A DNA stretch of 64,000 nucleotides, taken from positions 357,447 to 421,446 of the forward strand of contig NZ_BMRT01000005.1 of assembly GCF_014648775.1 (NCBI RefSeq). Direction: 5' to 3'. Positions within the stretch are counted from its first letter, which is position 1. Every line of letters starts with the position of its first letter. Source of the stretch: Streptomyces abikoensis (GTDB lineage: Bacteria > Actinomycetota > Actinomycetes > Streptomycetales > Streptomycetaceae). Positions 15,678-24,250 of the stretch are shown in pieces. Below the pieces are notes generated by a model, which was given only the letters and a program-made list of their open reading frames with translations, made no database searches and had not been told where the DNA came from. A program made the position numbers and the translations under genes.

Positions 15678-18600
15678 GCACCACCTGCGACAAAAGCCGG
15701 GGCCTCCGCCCCCAGCACCGCCAGCCCCAGCCGCGTGCCCCGGGCGAAGGACACCGTGAAGACCTCCTCCCCCAGGGCCGCCCGGGCGCCCGCCGTGACG
15801 CGGTCGACGTCGCCGCGTTCGGCGGGCGGCAGGGGCGCGCCCGCCGAGGCGCGGGCGCCGGCGGCGGCGCCCAGGAGGAGCGCGGCCAGCCCGGGTTCGC
15901 CGCCGAGCGCGGCGGCGCCGGCGAGGCCCTCCAGGGGCAGGGCCATCGCGCGCGGGTCGCCGATCAGCCGGGCGATCTCGAGCGCCTCGCGGTGCAGCAG
16001 CCACGCCGCCACCGCGTCGCCGCGCAGCTCGGCGACGAAGCCCAGTTCGTCGAGGACCAGCGGATTGCCCGGCTCCGCCGACACCGCGTCGTACCAGTCG
16101 CGGATCTTCAGAAGAATCGTTTCCGCAGTGGCGAGGTCCCCGTCCCGCCGGGCCGAGAGCGCCTGGCCCAGCTCGGCGTGGATCTCGCCGAACTTGAAGC
16201 CCTGGGCCACGGCCGTCCGCCGGGCCCGTTCGTGGAGCTCCCGGGCCGCGCCCCGGTCGCCGGTCAGCAGGGCGATCCGGCCGAGGTGGGAGAGGAGGAA
16301 GGACACCTCGGTGGCCAGGTCCAGGTCCTCGGCGATGATCAGGGCGTCGTTCAGCAGCCGTTCGGCCCGCGCGTAGTCCCCGCCGATCTCGGCCAGGGTC
16401 GCGAGCGGGGCCACGCTCTGGAGCTGGCCCCACCGGTCGCCCAGCTCCCGGAAGAGGGCCGCGCTGGCCTCGCCGTCACGCCGGACGGCGGCCAGCTCGC
16501 CGCGGATCATCGCGTGGGTGGCGCGCAGGGCGAGGGCGGCGGCGACGCCCCAGCGGTCGCCGTGCTCCCGGAAGCCCGCGAGCGCCAGCTCCGTCTGCTT
16601 CTCGCTGGCGGCCAGGTCACCGGTGTTGAACAGGGCGTACGCCAGGAACCAGCGGGCCCTCGACCGGACGCCCGGCCCGTCCAGCCCCTCGTACGCCGGC
16701 GGTTCGGCCCGGTGGCCCGAGAGCAGCGCGAAGCCGCTGTGCACGGCCCGGATCTCGCCCGACTCGCCGGTCGACAGGGCCGCCTCCGCCCAGCGGCGCG
16801 CCTCGCCCAGCCGGCCGCGCAGCAGCCAGTACCAGGCCAGGGAGCCCACCAGCCGGCGGGCGTCGTCCGCCGCGCCCTCGCGCACGGCCGTGTCGAGGGC
16901 GGCGCGCATGTTGCCGCTCTCGGCGTCCAGCCGGTGCAGCCACTCGCGCTGTTCGGCGCCGTGGAGGTACGGGCGGGCGCGCTCGGCGAGGTCGGCGTAG
17001 TAGCGCAGGTGCCGCCGGCGCACGCACGTCTCGTCCGCCACCTCGCGCAGCCGCTCGGTGGCGTAGGCGGCGACGGATTCCAGCAGCCGGTAGCGGGGGC
17101 CCCGCTCGCAGTCGGTCACCAGGACCAGGGAGCGGTCGACGAGCCGGGCCAGCAGGCCCAGTACGTCCTCGCGCGCGACGCCCTCGCCCGCGCAGACGGC
17201 CTCCGCCGCCGCCAGTGTGCAGCCGTCGGTGTGCGCGGCGAGCCGGCGCAGCACGGTCCGTTCGGGGACGGTCAGCAGCCCCCAGCTCCAGTCGATGACG
17301 GCCCGCAGCGTCTGCTGCCGGCGCGGCGCGCCGCGCCTGCGGCCCGTCAGGAGGCGGAAGCGGTCGTCCAGCCGGGAGGCGAGTTCGCGGACGCCCAGCG
17401 CCCGGACGCGGGTGGCGGCGAGTTCGAGGGCGAGCGGGAGCCCGTCCAGGCGGCGGCAGATGACGTCGACGGCGCCCCTGCTGCGGTCGTCCAGGACGAA
17501 GCCGGGCGCGGCGGCGGCCGCGCGGACGGTGAACAGCCGTACCGCGTCGGCCTGCGGCAGCGGTTCGACGGAACGCACGGTCTCGGCGGGCAGGCCCAGC
17601 GGCTCCTGGCTGGTGGCCAGGACGCGCAGGCCGGGCGCGGCCCGCAGCAGCCGGTCGGTGAGCTCGGCGGCGGCCTCGACGACCTGCTCGCAGTTGTCGA
17701 GGATCAGCAGGGCCCGCCGGTCGCGCAGCCGCTGGCCGAGGCGTTCGACGGCCGACAGCGGCGCGGGCGCGCCGTGCGGCGCCCCGTCGTCGCGTACGCC
17801 CATGGCTCCGGCGATCACCTCGGCCAGGGAGTCGGCGTCGCCGTGCTGACCGGCCAGCTCCGCCAGCCACACCTCGTCGAAGCGGCCGCCGACGAGCCGG
17901 CCCGCGGCCTCGACCGCGAGGACGGTCTTGCCGACGCCGCCCGGCCCGGTGAGCGTCACCAGCCGTCCGGTGCGCAGCAGGGCGGTCACCTCGGCCGTGG
18001 CGTCCTCGCGGCCGATGAGTTCGGTGAGGGGGGCGGGCAGGTTGGTGCGTACGGCCGCCGGGCCGGACGGCAGGGCGGGGGCCCGGCCGGCGAGTTCCGG
18101 GGCCTGGGTGAGGATCGCCTGGTGGAGGGCGGTGAGTTCCGGTCCCGGGTCCAGGCCCAGCTCGCGGGCGAGGCGTTCGCGCAGTTCGGCGTAGGAGGCG
18201 AGGGCCTCGCTCTGCCGCCCGGCCCGGTACAGGGCGCGCATCTGGACCGCGCGCAGCCGTTCGCGCAGCGGGTGCCGGGCGACGAGCGCGGTGAGTTCGC
18301 CGGCGAGGCGGCCGTGTTCGTCCAGTTCGAGCCGGGCCTCGGCCTGTTCCTCCAGCGCGGTCAGCCGGAGTTCCTCCAGGCGCAGGGCGGCGGCGCGGAC
18401 GTACGCGGCGTCGGCGAAGTCGGCGTAGGCCGGGCCGCGCCACAGGCCCAGCGCCTCGGTGAGCAGCGCGGCGCGCTCGCGGGGCCCGGCGACGGACCGG
18501 GCGCGGGCGACGAGGGCCTGGAAGCGGTCGGCGTCGGTGTCGCCGGCCTCCAGGCGGAGCCGGTAGCCGGGCGGGGTGTGGAGGACGCGGTCGCGGCCGA

Positions 18601-18820
18601 CGGTCCGGCGCAGCTGGGAGACCTTGGCCTGGAGGGCGTTGGCGGGGTTGCCGGGGGGCGCGCCGCCCCACAGGTCGTCGACGAGCCGGTCGGTGGGAAC
18701 CGGCCGGCCTTCGTGCACCAGAAGGTCCGTCAGGAGCGCGCGGACCTTCGCCTCGCGCACCCTGACCGCATCCCCCGCGTCGTCCCACACCGTCAGTGGA
18801 CCGAGCACCCCGAACCGCAT
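15566..18820 (-). CDS. AfsR/SARP-type regulator: OmpR-like HTH, BTAD, STAND ATPase, TPR
   Basis: Large transcriptional activator of 1084 aa. Residues 1-95 are an OmpR/PhoB-like winged helix (VRVREAKVRALLTDLLVHEGRPV), 100-240 a bacterial transcriptional activation domain, and about 255-560 an NB-ARC/STAND ATPase with Walker A GPGGVGKT at 292-299 and an LLILDNCEQVV Walker B region. The rest is alpha-helical TPR-like repeats. This is the layout of AfsR and of pathway-specific SARP regulators that switch on secondary metabolism; no biosynthetic cluster is in this window, so the target is unknown. A TACGGT hexamer lies seven bases before the ATG, suggesting a leaderless mRNA. Confidence 0.92.
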   Translation of the reverse strand: MRFGVLGPLTVWDDAGDAVRVREAKVRALLTDLLVHEGRPVPTDRLVDDLWGGAPPGNPANALQAKVSQLRRTVGRDRVLHTPPGYRLRLEAGDTDADRFQALVARARSVAGPRERAALLTEALGLWRGPAYADFADAAYVRAAALRLEELRLTALEEQAEARLELDEHGRLAGELTALVARHPLRERLRAVQMRALYRAGRQSEALASYAELRERLARELGLDPGPELTALHQAILTQAPELAGRAPALPSGPAAVRTNLPAPLTELIGREDATAEVTALLRTGRLVTLTGPGGVGKTVLAVEAAGRLVGGRFDEVWLAELAGQHGDADSLAEVIAGAMGVRDDGAPHGAPAPLSAVERLGQRLRDRRALLILDNCEQVVEAAAELTDRLLRAAPGLRVLATSQEPLGLPAETVRSVEPLPQADAVRLFTVRAAAAAPGFVLDDRSRGAVDVICRRLDGLPLALELAATRVRALGVRELASRLDDRFRLLTGRRRGAPRRQQTLRAVIDWSWGLLTVPERTVLRRLAAHTDGCTLAAAEAVCAGEGVAREDVLGLLARLVDRSLVLVTDCERGPRYRLLESVAAYATERLREVADETCVRRRHLRYYADLAERARPYLHGAEQREWLHRLDAESGNMRAALDTAVREGAADDARRLVGSLAWYWLLRGRLGEARRWAEAALSTGESGEIRAVHSGFALLSGHRAEPPAYEGLDGPGVRSRARWFLAYALFNTGDLAASEKQTELALAGFREHGDRWGVAAALALRATHAMIRGELAAVRRDGEASAALFRELGDRWGQLQSVAPLATLAEIGGDYARAERLLNDALIIAEDLDLATEVSFLLSHLGRIALLTGDRGAARELHERARRTAVAQGFKFGEIHAELGQALSARRDGDLATAETILLKIRDWYDAVSAEPGNPLVLDELGFVAELRGDAVAAWLLHREALEIARLIGDPRAMALPLEGLAGAAALGGEPGLAALLLGAAAGARASAGAPLPPAERGDVDRVTAGARAALGEEVFTVSFARGTRLGLAVLGAEAPAFVAGGAQDDAGVQAATRSRRPGKRVLRSSTRTWLRRSSPYCR

Positions 18821-18925
18821 GCCGTCGACCGTAGCTCAGCGGACCGCTCCCGGCCGGGCTGACATGACCGTGGACCGTCAGCTCTTCCGCAGCGGGGCGT
18901 CAGTGGGACGCGAAAGAGTACGGTC

Positions 18926-19735
18926 ATGGCGATTTCCATCGAAACCACGGGCATGTTCACCGACGAGCCTCGTCACGGCGGTAAGAAGGCCGTCATCACC
19001 GGCGGAACCATGGGCACGGGGCTGGCCATCGCCAGACGCCTCGTCGCGGGCGGGGCGGAGGTGTTATTGACCGGCCTGAGAGACGCGCACCTGCTGCGGG
19101 CCCAGGAGGAGCTCGGCGCCCGGGCCCATGTCGTCCGCTCCGACGCCACCAGCCTCGACGACATCGCCGCGCTGGGCGCGACGGCCGAGGAGGTCCTCGG
19201 CCATGTCGACTACCTCTTCGTCAACGCCGGGGTCGCGGAGCTCGGCCCGGTCGCGGAGGTCACCGAGGAGTCCTACGACCGGCAGTTCGGGGTCAACGCC
19301 AAGGGGGCGTTCTTCACGGCGCAGCGGATGATCCCGCTGCTGCGCGAGGGCGGGGCGATCGTGTTCACCACGAGCGTCGCGGACTCCATGGGGGCGCCCG
19401 GCATGGGCGTCTACGCGGGCTCGAAGGCCGCCGTGTGGGCGTTCGCCCAGGTGCTGGCCGCCGAGCTGGCCGGGCAGGGCATCCGGGTCAACGCCGTGAG
19501 CCCCGGCTTCATCGACACCCCCACCATGGGCGTGGCCGCCCTGTCCGACGAGGAGCGGCTGCACTTCAGGGAGCTGGGCGACGCCAGCACGCCGATGCGG
19601 CGGCACGGTTCGGCCGACGAGGTGGCGCGGGCCGCGCTGTTCCTGGCCGCCGAGGCGACGTTCACCACCGGCGTGAAGCTGCCGGTGGACGGCGGGCTGG
19701 CGCAGAGCGTCGTCGCCGTGCTCCCGGCCGGGTAG
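18926..19735 (+). CDS. Short-chain dehydrogenase/reductase with an in-frame TTA codon
   Basis: NAD(P)-dependent oxidoreductase of 269 aa. The cofactor motif is TGGTMGTGLAIA (near residue 25), followed by NAGVAELGP, the catalytic Ser in TTSVADSMG and YAGSK, then SPGFIDTPTMG. The C-terminus GVKLPVDGGLAQ is typical of classical SDRs. Substrate not identifiable. Codon 47 (19064-19066) is TTA; in Streptomyces this rare codon needs the bldA tRNA, so the enzyme may be made only late in development. It is divergent from the AfsR-type regulator. Confidence 0.9.
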   Translation: MAISIETTGMFTDEPRHGGKKAVITGGTMGTGLAIARRLVAGGAEVLLTGLRDAHLLRAQEELGARAHVVRSDATSLDDIAALGATAEEVLGHVDYLFVNAGVAELGPVAEVTEESYDRQFGVNAKGAFFTAQRMIPLLREGGAIVFTTSVADSMGAPGMGVYAGSKAAVWAFAQVLAAELAGQGIRVNAVSPGFIDTPTMGVAALSDEERLHFRELGDASTPMRRHGSADEVARAALFLAAEATFTTGVKLPVDGGLAQSVVAVLPAG

Positions 19736-19770
19736 CGAGAGCCGGCCAGCGACGGCCGGGGCGCGGGGAA

Positions 19771-20364
19771 TCACCCGCCGTACGGGCGGGTCGCGCGGGC
19801 CTCGCGCAGGGAGACGGCCCACCAGGAGAGCTGGTCCAGCATCACCTTCGCGGCACCGGCGGCCAACTGGCCCGCCTCCTCGTCCAGGTGGCGGCCCGAG
19901 GCGTCCAGCTTCCCCCAGGGGCTGTGGAAGCTGACGGTCTCGCGGATGGTGACGGCGTGCAGTTCGGCGAAGACGGGGCGCAGGTGCTCGACCGCGCGCA
20001 GGCCGCCGGAGAGACCGCCGTAGGAGACGAAGGCGACCGGCTTTGCCTGCCACTGGGTGTAGTGCCAGTCGATGAGGTTCTTCAGGGACGCCGGGTAGCT
20101 GTGGTTGTACTCGGGCGTGATGACGACGAAGGCGTCGGCCGCCGCCAGCCGGGGGGTCACTGCGGCGAGCACGGCGGCGACCTCGGGGCCCGGGTCCTTG
20201 GACAGGCTGACGGGGAGCGGGTGTTCGGCGAGATCGATGACGTCGACGTCGATGTCGTCGCGCCGTGCGGTCTGGTCGGCGAGCCACTCGGCGACCGTGG
20301 GACCGAACCGGCCCTCACGGGTGGAGGCGACGACGACGGCGAGGCGGTAGGGGGTCTCGGACAT
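19771..20364 (-). CDS. NADPH-dependent FMN reductase, probable SoxR target
   Basis: Flavodoxin-fold reductase of 197 aa. FMN phosphate-binding motif is VVASTREGRFGP at the N-terminus; TPEYNHSYPASLKNLIDW and SYGGLSGGLRAVEHL are family marks. Members reduce FMN, quinones or azo compounds with NADPH. A perfect SoxR-type operator lies in the promoter (20444-20461), and an NADPH-dependent FMN reductase is one of the known SoxR regulon members in Streptomyces coelicolor. That points to a role in handling redox-cycling metabolites such as own pigments. Confidence 0.9.
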   Translation of the reverse strand: MSETPYRLAVVVASTREGRFGPTVAEWLADQTARRDDIDVDVIDLAEHPLPVSLSKDPGPEVAAVLAAVTPRLAAADAFVVITPEYNHSYPASLKNLIDWHYTQWQAKPVAFVSYGGLSGGLRAVEHLRPVFAELHAVTIRETVSFHSPWGKLDASGRHLDEEAGQLAAGAAKVMLDQLSWWAVSLREARATRPYGG

Positions 20365-20434
20365 GACGGGTCCTCTTCTCTGCGGTTCGGCTGATTGCCC
20401 GGTGGGGGCAGGGCCCTTCGGGCCGCTGGGAAGA

Positions 20435-20465
20435 AGCCTCTTACCTCAAGCATGCTTGAGGTCAA
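20435..20465 (-). promoter_or_regulatory. SoxR box and promoter of the FMN reductase gene
   Basis: CCTCAAGCATGCTTGAGG (20444-20461) is a perfect 18-base palindrome matching the SoxR operator. Read on the minus strand it sits between a -35 TTGACC (20465-20460) and a -10 GAGGCT (20440-20435) separated by 19 bases, the overlong spacer typical of promoters activated by SoxR/MerR proteins. Confidence 0.8.
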
Positions 20466-20505
20466 GCGCGGATTTCCGGGCAACCGCACCGCGCGAACGG
20501 ACGGC

Positions 20506-21759
20506 TCAGAAGACGTCCGGGCACCACGGCCGCCGGGCCGTGCGCAGCATCAGCTCGGCGCGCGCCACCGCGCCCGGCCGCTCCTCGGCGACCCGGCCCA
20601 GCGCGGCCAGCCGTACGACGGACTCGTCGCCCAGGTACAGGGTGCCCAGGTCGCGCGCGGCGAGGGCGAGATCGGCCGGGCGCCTCGTGGCCGCGCAGCG
20701 GGCGCCGTCCGGCCCGGCCTCCAGCAGGAAGCGCCCGCCCGCGTAGCCGTCCGGGTCGGCGACCTCGACGACCAGCGTGCCGGGGTGGGCGTACGTCCGG
20801 GCCTCCAGCAGGGCCGGCACGTCCAGCGGGCGCAGCCACAGGAGGTCGGCGTGCGTGGTGACCTTGGCGGCGCGCGGGTCGGGCAGCAGCAGGGGGAGCA
20901 GGTCGTCGGGGGCGCGGAAGCCGGAGCGGACGGTGGTGATCCAGTCGACCGACAGCAGGAAGTGCCACAGGGCCCGTTCGGCCTCGGTGCTCACCGCGAT
21001 CAGGTCGAGCACGGAGGCGGTGCCGTGCGGGCGCTTGGCCTCCCAGGTGTCCTGGGCGGTGTAGGCGAGGAGGCCGTCGACAGCGCCGTCGGGGGCGCGG
21101 TAGAGGACGTAGAACGGCTCGGTCCACGGCCGGCCGGCCGGGCGGAGATCGCCCGTGGCCCGTCGCCACCAGCGCTCGTCGCGGTCGACGAAGCCGGGCC
21201 GCGTGGCGCGCAGCCGCTCGTGGAGGGCGGGGCCGAGCTCGCGCGCCGTGCCGGGGTCCACGAAGTCGACGCGCCCGCCGTCCGTGGGCCCCGCGTAGCG
21301 GCGGTCCAGGCCGGCACGGGCCACGTCCACCTCCCACTCGGTGGTCCAGGAGGCGGGACCGAAGCCGTACCGGCCGTAGATGAGCCACTCGGCGGCGATC
21401 AGCGTCGCCGCCGCGTCGCCGCGCTCCTTGGCGAGCCGCAGGTCGTTCGCCATCATCCGGCCGAGCAGCCCGCGCCGGCGGTGGGTGGGCGAGACGGACA
21501 CGTTGGAGACGGCGTCGGCCGCCACGGACGCCCCGCCCGGCACGGTGAGCCGCTGCGCGAAGCTGCGGAAGGCCGCCACACAGCGCCCACCATCGAAGGC
21601 CCCCTGCGTGCGGTCGAGATCCATGCCGGCACGACGTATCTCGACCTCCTCCTTGGAGGCCACGGGGGGCCGGAGGAAACCGGTGTGCATGGCGCGCGTC
21701 CAGGCCGGGACGTCGTCGTCGCCGATGGTACGGATCTCGATGCCGGTGCTCGCGGTCAT
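20506..21759 (-). CDS. Eis-family GNAT N-acetyltransferase
   Basis: Acetyltransferase of 417 aa with the tripartite Eis layout: N-terminal GNAT (VSNVSVSPTHRRRGLLGRMM as acetyl-CoA motif; WLIYGRYGFGPAS with the catalytic Tyr), a central GNAT-like domain and a C-terminal sterol-carrier-like domain. It ends in Phe (RPWCPDVF); the free C-terminal carboxylate serves as base in Eis enzymes. Mycobacterial Eis acetylates aminoglycosides at several amines; substrate here unknown. The ATG lies six bases after a TAGCGT hexamer (21771-21766), so a leaderless mRNA is likely. Confidence 0.9.
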   Translation of the reverse strand: MTASTGIEIRTIGDDDVPAWTRAMHTGFLRPPVASKEEVEIRRAGMDLDRTQGAFDGGRCVAAFRSFAQRLTVPGGASVAADAVSNVSVSPTHRRRGLLGRMMANDLRLAKERGDAAATLIAAEWLIYGRYGFGPASWTTEWEVDVARAGLDRRYAGPTDGGRVDFVDPGTARELGPALHERLRATRPGFVDRDERWWRRATGDLRPAGRPWTEPFYVLYRAPDGAVDGLLAYTAQDTWEAKRPHGTASVLDLIAVSTEAERALWHFLLSVDWITTVRSGFRAPDDLLPLLLPDPRAAKVTTHADLLWLRPLDVPALLEARTYAHPGTLVVEVADPDGYAGGRFLLEAGPDGARCAATRRPADLALAARDLGTLYLGDESVVRLAALGRVAEERPGAVARAELMLRTARRPWCPDVF

Positions 21760-21905
21760 GCGAGCACGCTAGGGGCGGGCCGGGGCGCGGCGCACGCGGT
21801 TTCCTACGACCGTCAACGATCCGGAACAGGACCTGCCCAGACGGAAGGACCCGCTCAGGGGAAGGACCCTCAGCGGGCGGTACCGGCGTCCGCGCCCCGC
21901 GCGCG

Positions 21906-22895
21906 TCAGAAGGCCGCGCGGATCTCCCCGACCCGCTGCCCGCCGCCCAGCAGCGGCGCCTCGGCGATCCGGGCCAGGACGGGCGACTCGACGCCCAGCA
22001 GCGCCAGAGCACGGGCCAGCACGGGCCCCATGGCACGCGCCGCGCCATCGTCGATCTTGAAGGCCAGCGCCCGGCCGTCCGGCAGGGCCAGGGCCTGCAC
22101 GGCCTCGGCACCCATCTTCGACAGCGCGCCCGGCACCTCGCGCATGATCCAGGTGTCGGGACGGCGGGTGCCCGCGACGTACTCGGGGTGGGCGCGCATC
22201 GCGTCGGCCACCGCGCGCTCCGGCGTGCCCGGCGCGGCCAGCACGAAGGAGCGGAACGCCCGGGCCAGCCCGGTCAGCGAGAGCGCCATCAGGGGCGCGC
22301 CGCAGCCGTCCGTGCCGACGTGGTGCACGGGCTCGCCGGTCACCGTCTCGACGACGTCGAGGACCAGCCGCTGGAGGGGGTGGGCGGGGTCGAGGTAGGT
22401 CTCGGTGGGCCAGCCGTTGGCCGCGCAGGCGGCGATCATGGCCGCGTGCTTGCCGGAGCAGTTCATGGTGACCTTGTGGCGGGCCAGGCCCGAGGCCAGG
22501 TACGCCTCCGCCTCGACCGGGTCCAGCGGCAGGTCGGGCGGGGTCTGGAGGTCCTCCTCGGAGAGGCCGAACTCACCGAGCATGGTCCGCGCCAGCTCCA
22601 GATGGAACGTTTCTCCGGAGTGGCTCGCCGCCGCCAGCGCCAGCCGCTCCCCGGAGAGCTCCAGCCCGGCGCGGAGCACGGCGGCCGCCTGCATCGGCTT
22701 GTTGGCGGAGCGCGGGTAGACAGGGGCCGCGGGGTCGCCGAGCGCGAGCTCGACGCTGCCGTCGGCGGCCAGCAGCACCAGCGAGCCGCGGTGCACGCCC
22801 TCGACGAAGCCGGAGCGGACGACCTCGGCGAGGACCGGGGACAGCCGGGATATGCCGATCCGCGCGGCGGTGGCGTCAAGGGTCGAGGAGGTCAT
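21906..22895 (-). CDS. L-asparaginase II family protein (PF06089)
   Basis: Probable L-asparaginase of the Rhizobium etli/thermolabile type, 329 aa. Family motifs seen are YPRSANKPMQ (Ser-x-x-Lys nucleophile pair), CSGKHAAMIAACAANGW and HVGTDGCGAPL, the three segments that make up its serine-lyase-like active site and zinc-site cysteines. It hydrolyses asparagine to aspartate and ammonia. ATG start at 22895. Upstream is a short intergenic stretch with 21-base tandem repeats, then rsiG in the same direction. Confidence 0.9.
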   Translation of the reverse strand: MTSSTLDATAARIGISRLSPVLAEVVRSGFVEGVHRGSLVLLAADGSVELALGDPAAPVYPRSANKPMQAAAVLRAGLELSGERLALAAASHSGETFHLELARTMLGEFGLSEEDLQTPPDLPLDPVEAEAYLASGLARHKVTMNCSGKHAAMIAACAANGWPTETYLDPAHPLQRLVLDVVETVTGEPVHHVGTDGCGAPLMALSLTGLARAFRSFVLAAPGTPERAVADAMRAHPEYVAGTRRPDTWIMREVPGALSKMGAEAVQALALPDGRALAFKIDDGAARAMGPVLARALALLGVESPVLARIAEAPLLGGGQRVGEIRAAF

Positions 22896-22940
22896 CGTCG
22901 GCCTTCCGGGGGGTGGGGGGTGGTGGTCACAGGCCCGCCC

Positions 22941-23003
22941 CGGTGGTCCGTGGATGTCACACGGTGGTCCGCTGGTCTCACCCGGCGGTCCGTGGGTGTC
23001 ACA
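22941..23003. repeat. Three tandem 21-base repeats
   Basis: Units at 22941-22961, 22962-22982 and 22983-23003 share CGGTGGTCCGTGG-TGTCAC with a few changes (unit consensus CGGYGGTCCGTGGRTGTCAC plus one base). They lie between rsiG and the asparaginase gene, just upstream of the asparaginase start. Role unknown. Confidence 0.7.
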
Positions 23004-23006
23004 CGA

Positions 23007-23648
23007 TCACGAGAGCAGGTCGTCCACTTGTGCTTCCCCTTCACGGTACCTGCGTGCGATCTCGGCGCTGCAATCGTCCGTGGTGCGCTGCAGTCCCTGA
23101 CGGCGCAGGGACACCTGCCGCTCGTACGCCACCAGCCGGCCCATACCGGCCCGTAGCTCCCCGTCCGTCCGGGCGCCCAGGTCGGACAGCTCGACCTCCG
23201 ACAGCATGTCCTCCGCCAGCCGCCGGTACTCCTCCCCGCGCGGGGTGCCCAGCGTCACGTGGCGGGCCGAGGAACGGTGGGTGGACGGGCCGTCCGCGAG
23301 GATCTCCGAGAGCCGCTCCACCAGCAGCCGCTCCACCAGCGGGGAACCCGGCGTCGCCCGGCGCGCCAGCTCCGCCCGAAGGATGTCGATGCGGCCCTGG
23401 AGGAGCCGCCGCACATAGCTGAGGTCCGCCTCGTCGCGCCGGGCGTCCCGGCGCATCGCGCGCAGCTCGTTCAGCCGCAGCTCGTTCAGCCGCCGCCCGG
23501 GGACGTCCGCCTGCCGCCCGGAGCGCTGGCTCGGCGGTCTGGCCTGCAAGCTGTCCACTGCCGTCAGGTCCTTCAAGTCCTTGAGCCGCTTGAGCTCTTC
23601 GAGGTCCGTGAGGTCCTTGGTGAGGCCCTCCGTGAGGTCCTTCGTCAT
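23007..23648 (-). CDS. rsiG: RsiG, c-di-GMP-dependent anti-sigma factor for WhiG
   Basis: Helical, highly charged protein of 213 aa, formerly annotated AmfC-like. It carries two exact copies of the RsiG c-di-GMP motif E-x3-S-x2-R-x3-Q-x3-D: E73, S77, R80, Q84, D88 and E176, S180, R183, Q187, D191. In Streptomyces RsiG loaded with c-di-GMP sequesters the sporulation sigma factor WhiG, so falling c-di-GMP releases sporulation. The ATG at 23648 was chosen because GAGGGGA lies upstream; an in-frame start at 23714 would add 22 basic residues. The low-complexity N-terminus (KDLTDLEELKRLKDL) is disordered or coiled coil. Confidence 0.95.
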   Translation of the reverse strand: MTKDLTEGLTKDLTDLEELKRLKDLKDLTAVDSLQARPPSQRSGRQADVPGRRLNELRLNELRAMRRDARRDEADLSYVRRLLQGRIDILRAELARRATPGSPLVERLLVERLSEILADGPSTHRSSARHVTLGTPRGEEYRRLAEDMLSEVELSDLGARTDGELRAGMGRLVAYERQVSLRRQGLQRTTDDCSAEIARRYREGEAQVDDLLS

Positions 23649-23806
23649 GCGGTTCCGTCCCCTCGGGCGGCGGTGCGCGGCACGGATCGCCTTGCCGATG
23701 GCCGCGAAGAGCACCGCCTTGCACGCATCGTGCCACCCGGTGCGCCCGGTGCGCAGGGCCTCTCCGCCCGAACGGACCTGAATGGGCGCAGGGCATCATG
23801 GTCCGT

Positions 23807-24232
23807 ATGCGTGCTGTGGTGCAGAGGGTGGACGGGGCGAGCGTCGCCGTGGACGGCCGGGTGGTCGGCGAGATCGTCGGCGAGGGCCTGTGCGTGCTGG
23901 TCGGGGTGACGCACGAGGACACGCCGGAGCGCTGCGCGCAGCTGGCACGGAAGCTGTGGAGCCTGCGGATCCTGGCGGACGAGAAGTCCTGTTCGGACGT
24001 GGGGGCGCCGCTCCTGGTGATCTCGCAGTTCACCCTCTACGGTGACGCCCGCAAGGGGCGCCGCCCCACGTGGAACGCGGCGGCCCCGGGCCCGGTCGCG
24101 GAGCCCCTCGTCGACGAGGTGGTGGCCCAGCTGCGGGCGCTGGGGGCGCGGGTGGAGACGGGGGTGTTCGGGGCGGACATGAAGGTGTCGCTGACGAACA
24201 ACGGGCCGTTCACGGTGCTGGTGGAGGTCTGA
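23807..24232 (+). CDS. dtd: D-aminoacyl-tRNA deacylase
   Basis: Hydrolyses D-amino acids from mischarged tRNAs. The 141 aa begin MRAVVQRV, the family's usual N-terminus, and contain the two active-site motifs SQFTLYGD and NNGPFT (Gly-cisPro loop, with Phe before Thr). The ATG at 23807 was preferred to one at 23798 because homologues start there. It is divergent from rsiG across 158 bases and convergent with the TetR gene, with only 18 bases between stops. Confidence 0.93.
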   Translation: MRAVVQRVDGASVAVDGRVVGEIVGEGLCVLVGVTHEDTPERCAQLARKLWSLRILADEKSCSDVGAPLLVISQFTLYGDARKGRRPTWNAAAPGPVAEPLVDEVVAQLRALGARVETGVFGADMKVSLTNNGPFTVLVEV

Positions 24233-24250
24233 GGACCACCCGGCACGGGG

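Noticed and set aside
15485..18862. 1125-codon open frame on the plus strand
   Set aside because: Antisense to the well-supported 1084-aa AfsR-type regulator; its Gly/Arg/Gln-rich product shows no domain and is a product of GC-rich third positions.
22941..23003. CRISPR array
   Set aside because: Repeats are contiguous with no spacers and no cas genes are present.
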